From: Adlercreutzia muris
Lineage (GTDB): Bacteria; Actinomycetota; Coriobacteriia; Coriobacteriales; Eggerthellaceae
Direction: 5' to 3'
Length of the DNA: 64,000 nucleotides
Assembly: GCF_008831045.1 (NCBI RefSeq)
Contig: NZ_WAJS01000014.1
Location: 1 to 64,000, forward strand
Both the position numbers and the translations under genes were made by a program. How positions within the stretch are numbered: the first letter of the stretch is position 1; the number at the start of each line of letters is the position of its first letter. Of this stretch, positions 40,959 to 50,266 are shown piece after piece. The notes beneath the pieces were generated by a model that did no database searches, had not been told where the DNA came from, and saw only the letters and a program-made list of their open reading frames with translations.

Positions 40959-40992
40959 AAAACGCCCCCAGTTGGGAGCGTAACAGACAAAG

Positions 40993-41083
40993 TGGCGGAG
41001 GAGTAGGGATTCGAACCCTAGATGCCCTTGTGGGGCATACTCACTTAGCAGGCGAGCACCTTCGGCCTCTCGGTCACTCCTCC
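40993..41083 (-). tRNA. tRNA-Ser (anticodon GCT)
   Basis: Type II tRNA: acceptor GGAGGAG/CTCCTCC, anticodon loop CTGCTAA, long variable arm around ATGCCCCACAAGGGCAT, T-loop TTCGAAT, discriminator G and encoded CCA. Confidence 0.95.
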
Positions 41084-41297
41084 GCGTAAGTTCGTATCTT
41101 ACCCGAGCGACGCGTTTTCTGCAACGGCATATTTGTCACTTTCGCAAAGACTGCCCTTTGCGGCGGCCCTACGGCTGCGGAAAGGGGCGATTGGGCGGGA
41201 AAGCCCCGCTGGCGGCCGCAGTTTTTGGTACCCTACGCACAGAGCATTGAAGCGGGCCGCGCGGGCGGTCGCGCAGGCGCGAGGAAAGGAAACGCAC

Positions 41298-42647
41298 GTG
41301 ATTGGTCGCTACACCCGTCCGGAAATGGGCCGCATCTGGGAGCTTGAGAACAAGTTCGCCATCTGGAAGGAAATCGAGGTTTTGGCCTGCGAGGCCCAGG
41401 CCGAGCTGGGCCAGGCGGGCATCACGCGGGAAGAGGCCCAGTGGATCCGCGACCACGCCGACTTCACCGTGGAGGAGATCGACGAGATCGAGAAGGTGAC
41501 CAACCACGATGTCATCGCCTTCACCACGTGCATGGCCAACTACATTGACGCCGACATCCCCGAGGGCGGCGACAAGCCGAGCCGTTGGGTGCACTACGGC
41601 ATGACCTCCTCCGATTTGGGCGACACCGCGCTTTCCTACCAGGTCACCCAGGCCTGCGACATCATCATCGAGGATATCAAGCGCTTGGGTGAGACCTGCA
41701 AGCGCCGCGCCTTCGAGTTCCAGAACACCCTCTGCGTGGGCCGCACTCACGGCATCCACGCCGAGCCCATGACCTTCGGCATGAAGTTCGGCAGCTGGGC
41801 CTGGGCCTTGAAGCGCGCCCTTACCCGCATGGAGGAGGCCCGCGCCGTGGCCGCCACCGGCGCCATCTCCGGTGCGGTGGGCACCTACTCCTCCATCGAC
41901 CCCTATGTGGAGCAGTACGTGTGCGAGAAGCTGGGCCTTACCCCCGACCCGCTGTCCACCCAGGTGCTGGCCCGCGACCGCCACGCCCAGGTGATGGCCG
42001 CCCTGGCCGTGACCGCCTCCACCCTGGAATCCATCGCCATGCAGGTGCGCCTGCTGCAGCAGTCCGACGTCATCGAGGCCGAGGAGCCGTTCACCAAGGG
42101 TCAGAAGGGCTCCAGCGCCATGCCCCACAAGCGCAACCCCATCACGGCCGAGCGCGTGTGCGGTCTGGCCCGCGTGGTGAAGGCGAACGCCCAGGTGGCC
42201 TTCGATAATGTGGCCCTGTGGTTCGAGCGCGACATCTCCCATTCCGGCGCCGAGCGCGTGGTTCTGGCCGACAGCTTCACGGCGCTCGACTACATGTTCG
42301 CGAAGATGCAGTGGATGCTCGACGGGCTGCAGACCTACCCGGCCAAGATGGAGCACAACCTGTGGCGAACCCGCGGCCTCATCTTCTCCAGCAAGGTGCT
42401 GCTGGCCCTAGTGGACGCCGGCATCACCCGCGAGGACGCCTATGTGATCGTGCAGCGCAACGCCATGAAGGTGTGGGAGGATATCCAGAACGCTGTGGAC
42501 GGCCCCACCTACCGCGAGCGCCTGGAGGCCGACGACGAGGCCGCCGCGCTGCTCACGGCCGAGAAGCTCGACGAGATCTTCGACCCCTGGGATTTCCTCA
42601 CCCGCAAGGACGTGGTCTTCGACCGCCTGCAGGAGCTGGAGTTCTAG
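41298..42647 (+). CDS. purB: Adenylosuccinate lyase
   Basis: 449 residues from GTG 41298, with GAGGAAAGGAAAC upstream; ATG 41133 in frame lies in the non-coding lead. Fumarase/aspartase superfamily: RYTRPEMGRIWELENKFAIW, FTTCMANYIDADIPEGGDKP, then VHYGMTSSDLGDTALSYQ, GRTHGIHAEPMTFGMKF with the catalytic His, and the signature loop GSSAMPHKRNPITAE with the catalytic Ser. It acts twice in AMP synthesis, on SAICAR and on adenylosuccinate. purC and purL lie about 8 to 14 kb away in the same direction. Confidence 0.96.
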   Translation: MIGRYTRPEMGRIWELENKFAIWKEIEVLACEAQAELGQAGITREEAQWIRDHADFTVEEIDEIEKVTNHDVIAFTTCMANYIDADIPEGGDKPSRWVHYGMTSSDLGDTALSYQVTQACDIIIEDIKRLGETCKRRAFEFQNTLCVGRTHGIHAEPMTFGMKFGSWAWALKRALTRMEEARAVAATGAISGAVGTYSSIDPYVEQYVCEKLGLTPDPLSTQVLARDRHAQVMAALAVTASTLESIAMQVRLLQQSDVIEAEEPFTKGQKGSSAMPHKRNPITAERVCGLARVVKANAQVAFDNVALWFERDISHSGAERVVLADSFTALDYMFAKMQWMLDGLQTYPAKMEHNLWRTRGLIFSSKVLLALVDAGITREDAYVIVQRNAMKVWEDIQNAVDGPTYRERLEADDEAAALLTAEKLDEIFDPWDFLTRKDVVFDRLQELEF

Positions 42648-42680
42648 GAGCTCGCGCCGAGCGCCCCCTGCCTCCAACGC

Positions 42681-42714
42681 AAAACGCCGACCCCTCGCGG
42701 GTCGGCGTTTTTTT
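42681..42714 (+). terminator. Terminator after purB
   Basis: AAAACGCCGACCC, loop CTCGC, GGGTCGGCGTTTTTTT. Confidence 0.9.
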
Positions 42715-42867
42715 GCAGAATGGGGGGGATCAGCCTCCCTATGGGGCAAATTTGCTCAATAGCTGAGCAAAATCGGCTCAGTTCCGCCGAATTCACTCTG
42801 CCTACGTTCTCTTTCCCACGGCCAGCATGAGCGAAAGCGGGTGGGGCAACAGGGTGGCTCGAGCCCG

Positions 42868-43641
42868 CTACTGGGCGGTTGCGGTGGCGTCGGTCAGCAT
42901 GCGAAGGCCCTCGGCGAGCACGGCGTCGTCCATAGCGCCCATATAGCCGCCGATGATGTTGCCCTCGGCATTGATGAGATAGGTCTGGGGGATGGAGCTC
43001 ACGCCGAAAGCTGCGGCGGCGCTGTTGGCCTTGTCGAAGTAGCAGGGGAAATCGTAGCCGTTGTCGGTCAGGAAGGCGCGGGCGGCTTCCTCGGATTCAC
43101 CGTCCATGCCGGTCATGTTCACGATGACAAAGGCCACCTCGTCTCCCGACTGCTTCCACGCCTCCTGAATGGCGGGCATCTCGCTCTTGCAGGGGCCGCA
43201 CCAGCTGGCCCAGAAGTTCAGCAGTACGGGGCGCCCCTTGAAGTCGGAGAGCCGCACCGTGGCCCCCTCGGCGTCGGTCATGGAGAAGTCCGGGGCCGGG
43301 GTCGTGGCCCCGTTGGCCCCGTTTCCCTCGCCGGTGTCGGCGGCGCCTTCCGCGGGCCCCTCGGTGCTGTGGACGACATCGGTGCCGCCGATCTCTACGG
43401 CCTGATCGGCTTTCGGTGCCAGGACGTTGTAGGCGATGCCGGCGCCCACGAGCAGTACGGCGAAGGCCACGGCCGCGATGATGACGCCCCGGTGGGTCTT
43501 CCGGTCGCGGGCCTGGCCGGCGGGGGTGGCCGCCTCGGCGGCTTCGCGCTGGGCGGCGGCGTCGAGGGCTGCTCCAATCTGCACGCCGCGCTCCTCGGGA
43601 GTCATGGCCTTATTCTCGTTCTCGTTCTCGTGATCGCTCAT
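42868..43641 (-). CDS. TlpA/ResA-like membrane-anchored thioredoxin
   Basis: 257 residues. A cytoplasmic tail rich in Glu/Asn, one membrane anchor (about 52-72, GVIIAAVAFAVLLVGAGIAY), a Gly/Ala/Thr linker, then an AhpC-TSA/redoxin-type thioredoxin domain (about 115-257): GRPVLLNFWASWCGPCKSEM with C148 and C151, and the cis-Pro loop SSIPQTYLINAEGNIIGGY. It should reduce or isomerise disulfides outside the membrane using electrons passed by CcdA, encoded 25 bases upstream in the same operon. The target may be cytochrome c apoproteins or extracellular reductases. Confidence 0.9.
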   Translation of the reverse strand: MSDHENENENKAMTPEERGVQIGAALDAAAQREAAEAATPAGQARDRKTHRGVIIAAVAFAVLLVGAGIAYNVLAPKADQAVEIGGTDVVHSTEGPAEGAADTGEGNGANGATTPAPDFSMTDAEGATVRLSDFKGRPVLLNFWASWCGPCKSEMPAIQEAWKQSGDEVAFVIVNMTGMDGESEEAARAFLTDNGYDFPCYFDKANSAAAAFGVSSIPQTYLINAEGNIIGGYMGAMDDAVLAEGLRMLTDATATAQ

Positions 43642-43666
43642 AGGGGAGCCTTTCTCTCGCTGGCGG

Positions 43667-44329
43667 TTAGCTCAACAGGCGCAGGAAGCCGCCCAGAAGC
43701 CCCGTGGCCATCAGCACGCCCACGGCGACGAGGAACCAGCCGCACACTTTGTTGATAATATCGTAGTGGCTCTTGATGGCAGAAAACGCGCCCTTCAGCT
43801 TGTCGATGAGCACAGCGGCGGCTACGAACGGAATGCCGAGGCCCGCGGAATAGCACAGCAGCAGTATGACGCCCTGGGCCACCGATGCCTGCTGGGAGGC
43901 CAGCATGAGCGCCGACCCGAGGAAGGCCCCCACGCACGGCGTCCAGCCGATGGAGAAGATGATGCCGAACAGCACCGACGAGAAGAATCCGAGTTGGCGC
44001 CCGGCCAGGGGGTTCTTGCCCCCGCGGAACAGGTTCACCTTGATGAACCCGAGGAAGTACAGGCCGAAGGCGATGACCACTAGGCCGCACACTACGTTCA
44101 CGGCACTCTGGTACTCAGCGAAGAAGGCTCCCACCGTGGACGCCAGGGCCCCCAGGGCGATGAACACCGCGGTGAAGCCGAGCACGAAGCCCAGCGCGTT
44201 GCGCAGCACCACGGCGGTGCGCGCTTCCTCGCCGGCGGCGAAGTAGGTGACGTAGATGGGAATCATGGGCAAAAGGCACGGCGACACGAAGGTGATGATG
44301 CCCTCGAGGAACGTGATGAGATAGGTCAT
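43667..44329 (-). CDS. ccdA: CcdA-type thiol-disulfide transmembrane transporter
   Basis: 220 residues from ATG 44329 after GGAGGGCCT. Six membrane helices. The two redox cysteines are in ITFVSPCLLPMIPIYVTYF (TM1) and IGWTPCVGAFLGSALML (TM4). ALGFVLGFTAVFIALGA and LCYSAGLGIPFVAAA are family-typical. CcdA moves reducing power from cytoplasmic thioredoxin to extracellular thioredoxin-like partners such as the TlpA-type protein encoded next. Confidence 0.93.
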   Translation of the reverse strand: MTYLITFLEGIITFVSPCLLPMIPIYVTYFAAGEEARTAVVLRNALGFVLGFTAVFIALGALASTVGAFFAEYQSAVNVVCGLVVIAFGLYFLGFIKVNLFRGGKNPLAGRQLGFFSSVLFGIIFSIGWTPCVGAFLGSALMLASQQASVAQGVILLLCYSAGLGIPFVAAAVLIDKLKGAFSAIKSHYDIINKVCGWFLVAVGVLMATGLLGGFLRLLS

Positions 44330-44353
44330 AGGCCCTCCAAGCCGTCGTCGCCC

Positions 44354-44640
44354 TTGCCGTGCGATGCCGCTGCGCACCGTGTTTCCTCATTATTCCCGAA
44401 AACGGGCGGACGCGCGACCTCCTCCACAGAAAGTCGCGCGTTCGTTACGCGGAAAGGGTTTGCAGGACCTACCGGGGTCTCGCTGCGCGTGGCCGGCAGG
44501 CGGCGCATGGACTCGGCTACGTCATCTGGCGCTATTGCACCTGCAAGAGCGAGGTGGTGAAGGCCCATGTGCACAACATTCTGAAGAATACAGGCCACGC
44601 CACTCGCCAGGATCTGACCCAGGATTTCTGGAAAGGGTAG
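44354..44640 (+). pseudogene. Degraded 3' end of a LuxR-type regulator gene
   Basis: The last ~38 residues of a frame ending at 44640 read VIWRYCTCKSEVVKAHVHNI followed by LKNTGHATRQDLTQDFWKG. This is a LuxR recognition helix and tail (compare STVKAHVHNI, TGHxSRQDL). The part before it (CRTYRGLAARGRQAAHGLGY) keeps only traces of the LTxRExEVLxLLAxG motif, and nothing membrane-like lies upstream, where ccdA begins on the other strand. It is the stump of a regulator of the same class as those at 18982 and 34012. Confidence 0.7.
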
Positions 44641-44753
44641 GAGGGGTTCGTCTGCCGCGGGGACGGGCGGGAATCTGTTGGTTGCCAAAGAAGGTACGCG
44701 GGCTTATGCTGGGGAAACCGACGTTTGCGCCGTATCCTTGCAAGGGAGGCTCC

Positions 44754-46022
44754 ATGGGCATCACGACCGATTTCGTCACGCGCCGCCGTTTCCTCTGGCT
44801 GGGAGCGGTGGCCGCGGGCACGCTGGCCCTCGGCGGGTGCGAGGCCGAGTCTGCGCCCCCTGCCTCCGCGCCTACGGCTTTCGATGAGCCGGCGGATGGG
44901 GGTGTCTCTGGCGATAGTTCCGGCGCGCGCGACGGGTCGCCGGACAGCATTGCCGCCGTCGATGAGGCCGCAGCGGCGCGCCTGAGCGCCATGACCCTGG
45001 AACAGAAGGTGGCCCAGTTGTTCATTGTGGCCCCGGAGGCGCTGGTGGAGGATGTCTCCCAGGTGACCCAGGCTGGAGACGCCACCCACGCCGGCCTGAC
45101 GGCGTGGCCGGTGGGCGGCATCGTGTACTTCGCCCAGAACCTTATCGACCCCGACCAGGCCACGGCCATGCTCGCGAACATGAAGGGCTTCTACAGCGAG
45201 GACGGCAACGTGCCGCCGTTTCTGGGGGTGGACGAGGAGGGCGGTACCGTGGTGCGCGTGGCCGGCAACGAGGTCTTCGCTGCGCCGAATGTGGGGGATG
45301 CGAGCGCCCTGGGGGCGGCAGCCGATGAGGCGGCGGCCAAGGAGGCGGCCGAGCAGATTGCCGACTACTTGGCGCCCCTCGGGTTCAACCTCGATTTCGC
45401 CCCGGTGTGCGACGTGGTTGACCCGTTGCGCAGCGACACCATGGGTCTGCGGTCGTTCTCGTCGGACGCCAACGTGTGCGCCGCCATGGTGAAGGCCGAG
45501 GTGCAGGGCTTTCTCGGGGCGGGCATGCTGTGCTGCGCGAAACACTTCCCCGGTATCGGATCGGCACCCGGCGACTCCCATACCGGCGCCGTTGCGGTGG
45601 AGAAGACCGCCGAGGAATTGGCCGCCGTGGACTTCGTGCCCTTCAAGGCCGCTATCGAGGCCGGGGTGCCGATGATCATGGTGGGTCACGTGGACTTGCC
45701 CAACATCGTGGAAGGGGCGGTGCCCGCGTCGCTGTCGAGTGCGGTGGCCCAGGGGATGCTGCGCGACACTTTGGGATTCACGGGCATTATCGTCACCGAT
45801 TCGCTGGCCATGGGAGCGATTACCGACCGCTACAGCGCTGCCGAGGCCGCGGTGGCGGCGCTTGCGGCCGGCTGCGACATCCCGCTCATGCCCGAGAGCT
45901 TCCCCGAGGCCTATCAGGGCGTGCTGGACGCTGTGGCCGCCGGCGCCCTCACCGAGGAGCGCATCGACGAATCGGTCCTGCGCATCCTGAGGGCTAAGCA
46001 GCAGTATATAGGCGGGCTGTAG
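44754..46022 (+). CDS. Exported GH3 family beta-N-acetylhexosaminidase (NagZ-like)
   Basis: 422 residues from ATG 44754, after AAGGGAGGCTCC. Tat-type lipoprotein signal: TRRRFLWLGAVAAGTLALGG followed by Cys. After a Ser/Ala/Asp linker comes the GH3 barrel: LSAMTLEQKVAQLFIVAP, PPFLGVDEEGGTVVRVAG, GMLCCAKHFPGIG, the acid/base loop APGDSHTG and the nucleophile D349 in IIVTDSLAMGAITD. NagZ-type enzymes cut GlcNAc-MurNAc links; export means it acts on wall or glycan outside the cell. The common KHFPGHG is KHFPGIG here, which is not the catalytic residue. Confidence 0.9.
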   Translation: MGITTDFVTRRRFLWLGAVAAGTLALGGCEAESAPPASAPTAFDEPADGGVSGDSSGARDGSPDSIAAVDEAAAARLSAMTLEQKVAQLFIVAPEALVEDVSQVTQAGDATHAGLTAWPVGGIVYFAQNLIDPDQATAMLANMKGFYSEDGNVPPFLGVDEEGGTVVRVAGNEVFAAPNVGDASALGAAADEAAAKEAAEQIADYLAPLGFNLDFAPVCDVVDPLRSDTMGLRSFSSDANVCAAMVKAEVQGFLGAGMLCCAKHFPGIGSAPGDSHTGAVAVEKTAEELAAVDFVPFKAAIEAGVPMIMVGHVDLPNIVEGAVPASLSSAVAQGMLRDTLGFTGIIVTDSLAMGAITDRYSAAEAAVAALAAGCDIPLMPESFPEAYQGVLDAVAAGALTEERIDESVLRILRAKQQYIGGL

Positions 46023-46141
46023 GACGCATTATCCGTGGGACGAGGGCCGTGCCCTCGCTGCGGCAAGGCTGCGCCTTCGCCCTACGGGCGTTATCGCGGC
46101 ATCGATGCCAGGGGTTGATCCTCTCGCTCGGACAGGCGGAA

Positions 46142-47719
46142 TTACGAGGCCGGCTCCCAGATTCTCACGAGGCAGTGTTTCTGCGGCTCGCCATTGATGG
46201 GGGTGTAGTCCACGTTGCAGTAGGTGACCGCGCGCTGGCCGATATGGGTGGAAGCGAGGAAGTCGTTGTAGTCCCCCGATCCCTCTTCCAGGGGAAGCTT
46301 CGCATAGCGGCGCCCGGTCAGGTCTACGGCGCACACGGCGCTGCCGCCGCGCACGAGCATCCAGTTCCCGCACCAACACGGGGCCGACAGCGGGTTGGCC
46401 ACATAGTGGAACCACTGGTCGGCGCTGTAGGCCGGCGTGGCGATGTTGGCCAAGGTTACGGGCAGGTGCGGGTCATCGGTGCCCGGGCCCTCGGCCCCCT
46501 CGGTGCCAGCGAGGCGCGGGCTCTCCAGGGGCTCTAAGGGCATGTAGGTGCCCAGGTTGGAGATGCCGTCGCCGTAATTGTAGATGCCGTCGAAGGCGAA
46601 GTTGAACCCGGTGCGGCCCCATCCCGCCTCCAGGGGCTTCATGGACGAGGGCAGCACGCAGGCGTCGGTCACGGCGCCCGTGGCCCCGTCGATGCGGGTG
46701 AGTTGGTAATAGGTGCCGCTCGTGCGGGCCCGGGGGGTGGCCACCAGGGCATCGCCGCAGGAGATGGGGGCGCAGGCCATGCGGCCCTCGGAGGCATAGA
46801 CCACCTCGGCCGTACTCGAGCCGAAGGGAGCGCGCTTGAGCAGGGAGTCTTCCACGCGGGCATTGCCGTCCAGCTGGGGTAGGCGCTGCCAGTAGCCGTA
46901 GCCGTCGGCCACGGCCAGGGAGGGCATCTCCCAATCGACGTCGCCCTCATCGAGCAGCTGGGCCTCGCCGAGGGCCCCATCGCTGGCCGCAGCTCCATAG
47001 ACGCGCCAGAGGCCGTCCATGATATCGGCTTCAGTCCAGATGGCGCCGTGGCCGTTGGCCCGCACGTCGTAGATCTCGAAGCCCTCGTCCTCGCCCACGG
47101 CGTGCTCGATTGCCGTGGTGCACTCGCCGCTGGTTAAATCCAGCAGACCCACCTGGGCCAGGGGTTTGGCGGTCTCGGTGGGCAGCAGGCAGGCGGCCAC
47201 GTTGTCGTCGCTGCACCAGAGCAAGGTGCCGAAGGGCATCTTTACCGAGGTGGCCAGGGTGAGGGCGTCCTCGGCGTTCTCGATCTGCTCTAAGGAGCTG
47301 TCGAGCACGACGTTGGCCTCGGGCACGGTGAGGGTTTCCAGGCTCTTCTTGTCGTCAGTGTGGGCCGCCGCAAAGGCCGCGCCGCCGCCAAGGGCCGCCA
47401 GGGCCGCGGCTCCTGCGGCACCGTAGAGGAAGGTACGGCGGGTGAGCAGGAGTTCGTGGCCGCCGGGCAGGGCGATGGCGCGGGGCTCGGCGCCATCCTC
47501 GGCCGTCCGGCGCACCGGGGCGCTCGGGGGCGTGCGGCGCACCTTCACCGTGGTGGGCCGAGAAGAGCCGGCGGAGGCCGCACGGGAAGAACCCGGACGC
47601 TTGCGGGCCGAGACGGGGGCGGGGGAATGAGAAGCGCTGCGGGTCCGCGGGGGACGGCCCGTATGGGAGCCGCCGTGAGAAGCGCCGGACCGGGGGCGCG
47701 AAGTTCTGTTCTGTGGCAT
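46142..47719 (-). CDS. Tat-exported beta-propeller-like protein with long N-terminal extension
   Basis: 525 residues from ATG 47719. The twin-arginine signal (LLTRRTFLYGAAGAAALAAL) begins only at about residue 91, after a basic Ser/Arg/Pro-rich stretch. No Met lies between, but a GTG/TTG start close to the signal is possible. The exported part (about 125-525) has repeated four-strand-like blocks with Trp, Gly and Asp turns (GHGAIWTEADIMDGLWRVYG, GYGYWQRLPQLDG, GYNYGDGISNLGTY-like stretch), which suggests a beta-propeller. I do not recognise a catalytic site. It is divergent from the two-component pair. Confidence 0.75.
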   Translation of the reverse strand: MPQNRTSRPRSGASHGGSHTGRPPRTRSASHSPAPVSARKRPGSSRAASAGSSRPTTVKVRRTPPSAPVRRTAEDGAEPRAIALPGGHELLLTRRTFLYGAAGAAALAALGGGAAFAAAHTDDKKSLETLTVPEANVVLDSSLEQIENAEDALTLATSVKMPFGTLLWCSDDNVAACLLPTETAKPLAQVGLLDLTSGECTTAIEHAVGEDEGFEIYDVRANGHGAIWTEADIMDGLWRVYGAAASDGALGEAQLLDEGDVDWEMPSLAVADGYGYWQRLPQLDGNARVEDSLLKRAPFGSSTAEVVYASEGRMACAPISCGDALVATPRARTSGTYYQLTRIDGATGAVTDACVLPSSMKPLEAGWGRTGFNFAFDGIYNYGDGISNLGTYMPLEPLESPRLAGTEGAEGPGTDDPHLPVTLANIATPAYSADQWFHYVANPLSAPCWCGNWMLVRGGSAVCAVDLTGRRYAKLPLEEGSGDYNDFLASTHIGQRAVTYCNVDYTPINGEPQKHCLVRIWEPAS

Positions 47720-47772
47720 GGGTGTATTGTGTCATTTCGCATACGCCTCGGCGACCGTTCAGGGGTAAACGC

Positions 47773-47778
47773 TACAAT
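47773..47778 (+). promoter_or_regulatory. Possible -10 box of the two-component operon
   Basis: TACAAT in CGCTACAATAAACG, 118 bases before the response-regulator start codon. No clear -35 box is seen. Confidence 0.35.
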
Positions 47779-47895
47779 AAACGCAAACACGACCGCCCGG
47801 CTGATATATGTTCCGGCAGCGAGAAAATCGCAGGTCAGACACCGTGTCGGCTGGGGTGAACGAAAGCGCACGTCACGATCACGAGGAGAGCATCC

Positions 47896-48600
47896 ATGAG
47901 CAACGAGACACGACGCATTCTGCTCGTCGAAGACGAGAAGGCCATTCGCGATGCGGTGACCGCCTATCTGGAGCGCGAGAACTACTGGGTAACCGCCGTG
48001 GGCGACGGCCAGGACGCGCTGGAAGAATTCCAGAAGCACCACTTCGATCTGGTCATTTTGGACCTCATGCTGCCCCGCGTGCCCGGCGAGCGCGTTTGCC
48101 GCGTCATCCGCGACACCTCCGATGTGCCCATCATCATGCTCACCGCCAAGGGCGAGGTGGAGGATCGCATCATCGGCCTGGAGCTCGGTGCCGACGACTA
48201 CCTGGTGAAGCCCTTCAGCCCCCGCGAGCTGGTGGCTCGCGCCCGCGCCCTGCTACGCCGCGTGCATGCCGATTCCGAGCCCCAGCGCGAGGTGCTGGAG
48301 TTCGGCGAGCTGACCATCGATGTGTCCGGTCACAAGGTGCTCGTTTCCGGCGAGGAGATCGATCTCACGGCCAGCGAGTTCAAGCTGCTCACCACACTGT
48401 CCCGCTATCCGGGCCGCGTGTACTCCCGTATGGAGCTCGTGGAGAAGGTGCTCGGCTACGACTTCGAGGGCTACGAGCGCACTATCGACTCCCACGTGAA
48501 GAACCTCCGCGCCAAGATCGGCGACAATCCTCGCAGCCCGAAGTGGCTCCACACCGTTCACGGCGTGGGCTATCGCTTCGAGGATCCCACTAAGCAGTAA
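47896..48600 (+). CDS. OmpR-family response regulator
   Basis: 234 residues, ATG 47896 after GAGGAGAGCATCC. Receiver domain: RILLVEDEKAIRDAVTAYLE with the acidic pair, phosphate acceptor D56 in LVILDLMLPRVPG, Thr in IIMLTAKGEVEDRI and Lys in DDYLVKPFSPREL. A winged-helix DNA-binding domain follows (about 130-230, IDLTASEFKLLTTLSRYPGR, ending HTVHGVGYRFED). It should be phosphorylated by the histidine kinase encoded 84 bases downstream. It resembles the MtrA/RegX3/WalR branch that often controls wall metabolism; LCP and GH3 genes are in the window but no shared operator was identified. Confidence 0.93.
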   Translation: MSNETRRILLVEDEKAIRDAVTAYLERENYWVTAVGDGQDALEEFQKHHFDLVILDLMLPRVPGERVCRVIRDTSDVPIIMLTAKGEVEDRIIGLELGADDYLVKPFSPRELVARARALLRRVHADSEPQREVLEFGELTIDVSGHKVLVSGEEIDLTASEFKLLTTLSRYPGRVYSRMELVEKVLGYDFEGYERTIDSHVKNLRAKIGDNPRSPKWLHTVHGVGYRFEDPTKQ

Positions 48601-48684
48601 AGCCGTCCGTTCCGGCCGTGCGCCTCGCCTTCGGGTTGGCCCGCGGCCCCGTCGCGCGGGAGCGCCCGCGCTTGAAGGAGCCCC

Positions 48685-50241
48685 ATGACTGAAGCGGAAG
48701 AAACGCCGCGCATTCTGGAAACTGTCGAAGAGGTCGCCCAGCCGGCGGCCTCTTCGCCGTCTCCGGCGCGCAAGACGAGGAAGCGCCGCCGCTTGCGGTG
48801 GTCCGACTTCTCCTACACCACCCGCGTGACCCTGGCCTTCGCCCTCATCGCCGCCATGACCGCGCTCGTGGCCATTGGGGTAGTGTCCTTCGTGTGGGAG
48901 CAGCACTTCCGCACTTACACGGCCGACAACATGCAGACCCTCTGCCAGACCACAGCCAACCGCATCGCTGCCATCTACAAGGAGACCGACGATCTGTGGA
49001 ATCCCGAGACCACCAAGCCGGCGCTCCAGGCCATGGAGCTCACGAGCGGCGTGGGGGTGCGCGTCATCAACGACGAGGGCCGCACCGTCTTCGATTCCTC
49101 CATCGTTTACGACGAGGAGCAGGGCGGTCTCGCGAAGTCCATCGAGCCGACCAATGGCTCCCAGGTGGCTCAGGCCCCCATCATGGTGGACGGCAAGAAG
49201 GTGGGCACCGTGCGTCTGTGGGTGTACGGGTCGGAGGCCCTTATGCGCCAGCCCGACCAGGAGTTCCGCGATAATTCCTACCAGGCCATGTTCATTGCCG
49301 CAGCCGTGGCCATCGTGCTGGCCTCCTGCATCGGCTTCCTCTTTGCTCGCAATCTCGTGGCCCCCATCAACCGCATCATGGGGGCGGCTCGGGCTATCGG
49401 CGACGGCGACCTGTCGGCTCGTACAGATCTGCGGGGCGAGGACGAGGTGGCCCGTCTCGGCGAGACCTTCGACGCCATGGCCGAGTCGGTGGAGAAGGAC
49501 CGCGACCTGGAGCGGCGCCTCACCACCGACGTGGCCCACGAGCTGCGCACGCCGCTCATGGCCATCCAGGCCACAGTGGAGGCCATGGTCGATGGCGTCT
49601 ATGAGGCCGACGAGGAGCGCCTCGTCACGGTGAACTCCGAGATTCAGCGCTTGTCGCGCTTGGTGAACGCGCTCTTGAAGCTGTCTCGCCTGGAGAACCG
49701 CGCCGATCCCATGAAGGAGGAAGTGGTGAACGTGGGCGAGCTCATCGCCGGCATCATCGCCACCCACGAGATGTTCGTGTCCGATTCCGGCCTCACGCTC
49801 ACCTATGACGCCCAGCCCGACGTCATGGTGGTGGGCGACGCCGACATGATCCGCCAGGCCACGGCCAACCTCATTTCCAACGCCGTGCGCTACACCCCCG
49901 AGGGCGGCCATATCACCGTCGCGGTGAAGAAGGGCGATATCATGGCATCCATTGCCGTGAAGGACACGGGTATCGGCCTGACCAAGGAAGAGGCCCGCAT
50001 GGTGTTCTCCCGCTTCTGGAGGGCCGACGCCGGCCGCAACCGCGAGAGCGGCGGTTTGGGCGTGGGCCTGGCCGTGGTGAAGGAGATTGTCGATCGCCAT
50101 GGCGGCTGGGTGCAGGTGGAAGGCGAGAAGGGCAGAGGTGCCTGCTTCACCATCCACATCCCGCTTTACGACGAGGGCGCCGAGAAGCACCGCGCCTTCG
50201 GCTCCGGCAAGAAGCGCACTCCCCATAAGAAGCAGCGCTAG
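48685..50241 (+). CDS. HAMP-domain sensor histidine kinase
   Basis: 518 residues from ATG 48685 after TTGAAGGAGCCCC. A basic cytoplasmic start, TM1 (VTLAFALIAAMTALVAIGVV), an extracellular sensor loop of about 130 residues, TM2 (MFIAAAVAIVLASCIGFLFA), HAMP (LVAPINRIMGAARAIGDGDL), HisKA with H285 in LTTDVAHELRTPLMAIQATV, and HATPase_c boxes N (QATANLISNAVRYTPEGGHI), G1 (VKDTGIGLTKEEARMVFSRF) and G2 (GGLGVGLAVVKEIVDRHGG). The stimulus is unknown. It probably forms an operon with the regulator upstream. Confidence 0.93.
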   Translation: MTEAEETPRILETVEEVAQPAASSPSPARKTRKRRRLRWSDFSYTTRVTLAFALIAAMTALVAIGVVSFVWEQHFRTYTADNMQTLCQTTANRIAAIYKETDDLWNPETTKPALQAMELTSGVGVRVINDEGRTVFDSSIVYDEEQGGLAKSIEPTNGSQVAQAPIMVDGKKVGTVRLWVYGSEALMRQPDQEFRDNSYQAMFIAAAVAIVLASCIGFLFARNLVAPINRIMGAARAIGDGDLSARTDLRGEDEVARLGETFDAMAESVEKDRDLERRLTTDVAHELRTPLMAIQATVEAMVDGVYEADEERLVTVNSEIQRLSRLVNALLKLSRLENRADPMKEEVVNVGELIAGIIATHEMFVSDSGLTLTYDAQPDVMVVGDADMIRQATANLISNAVRYTPEGGHITVAVKKGDIMASIAVKDTGIGLTKEEARMVFSRFWRADAGRNRESGGLGVGLAVVKEIVDRHGGWVQVEGEKGRGACFTIHIPLYDEGAEKHRAFGSGKKRTPHKKQR

Positions 50242-50266
50242 GCCCGCAACGAGGAGGCGGCTCCGG

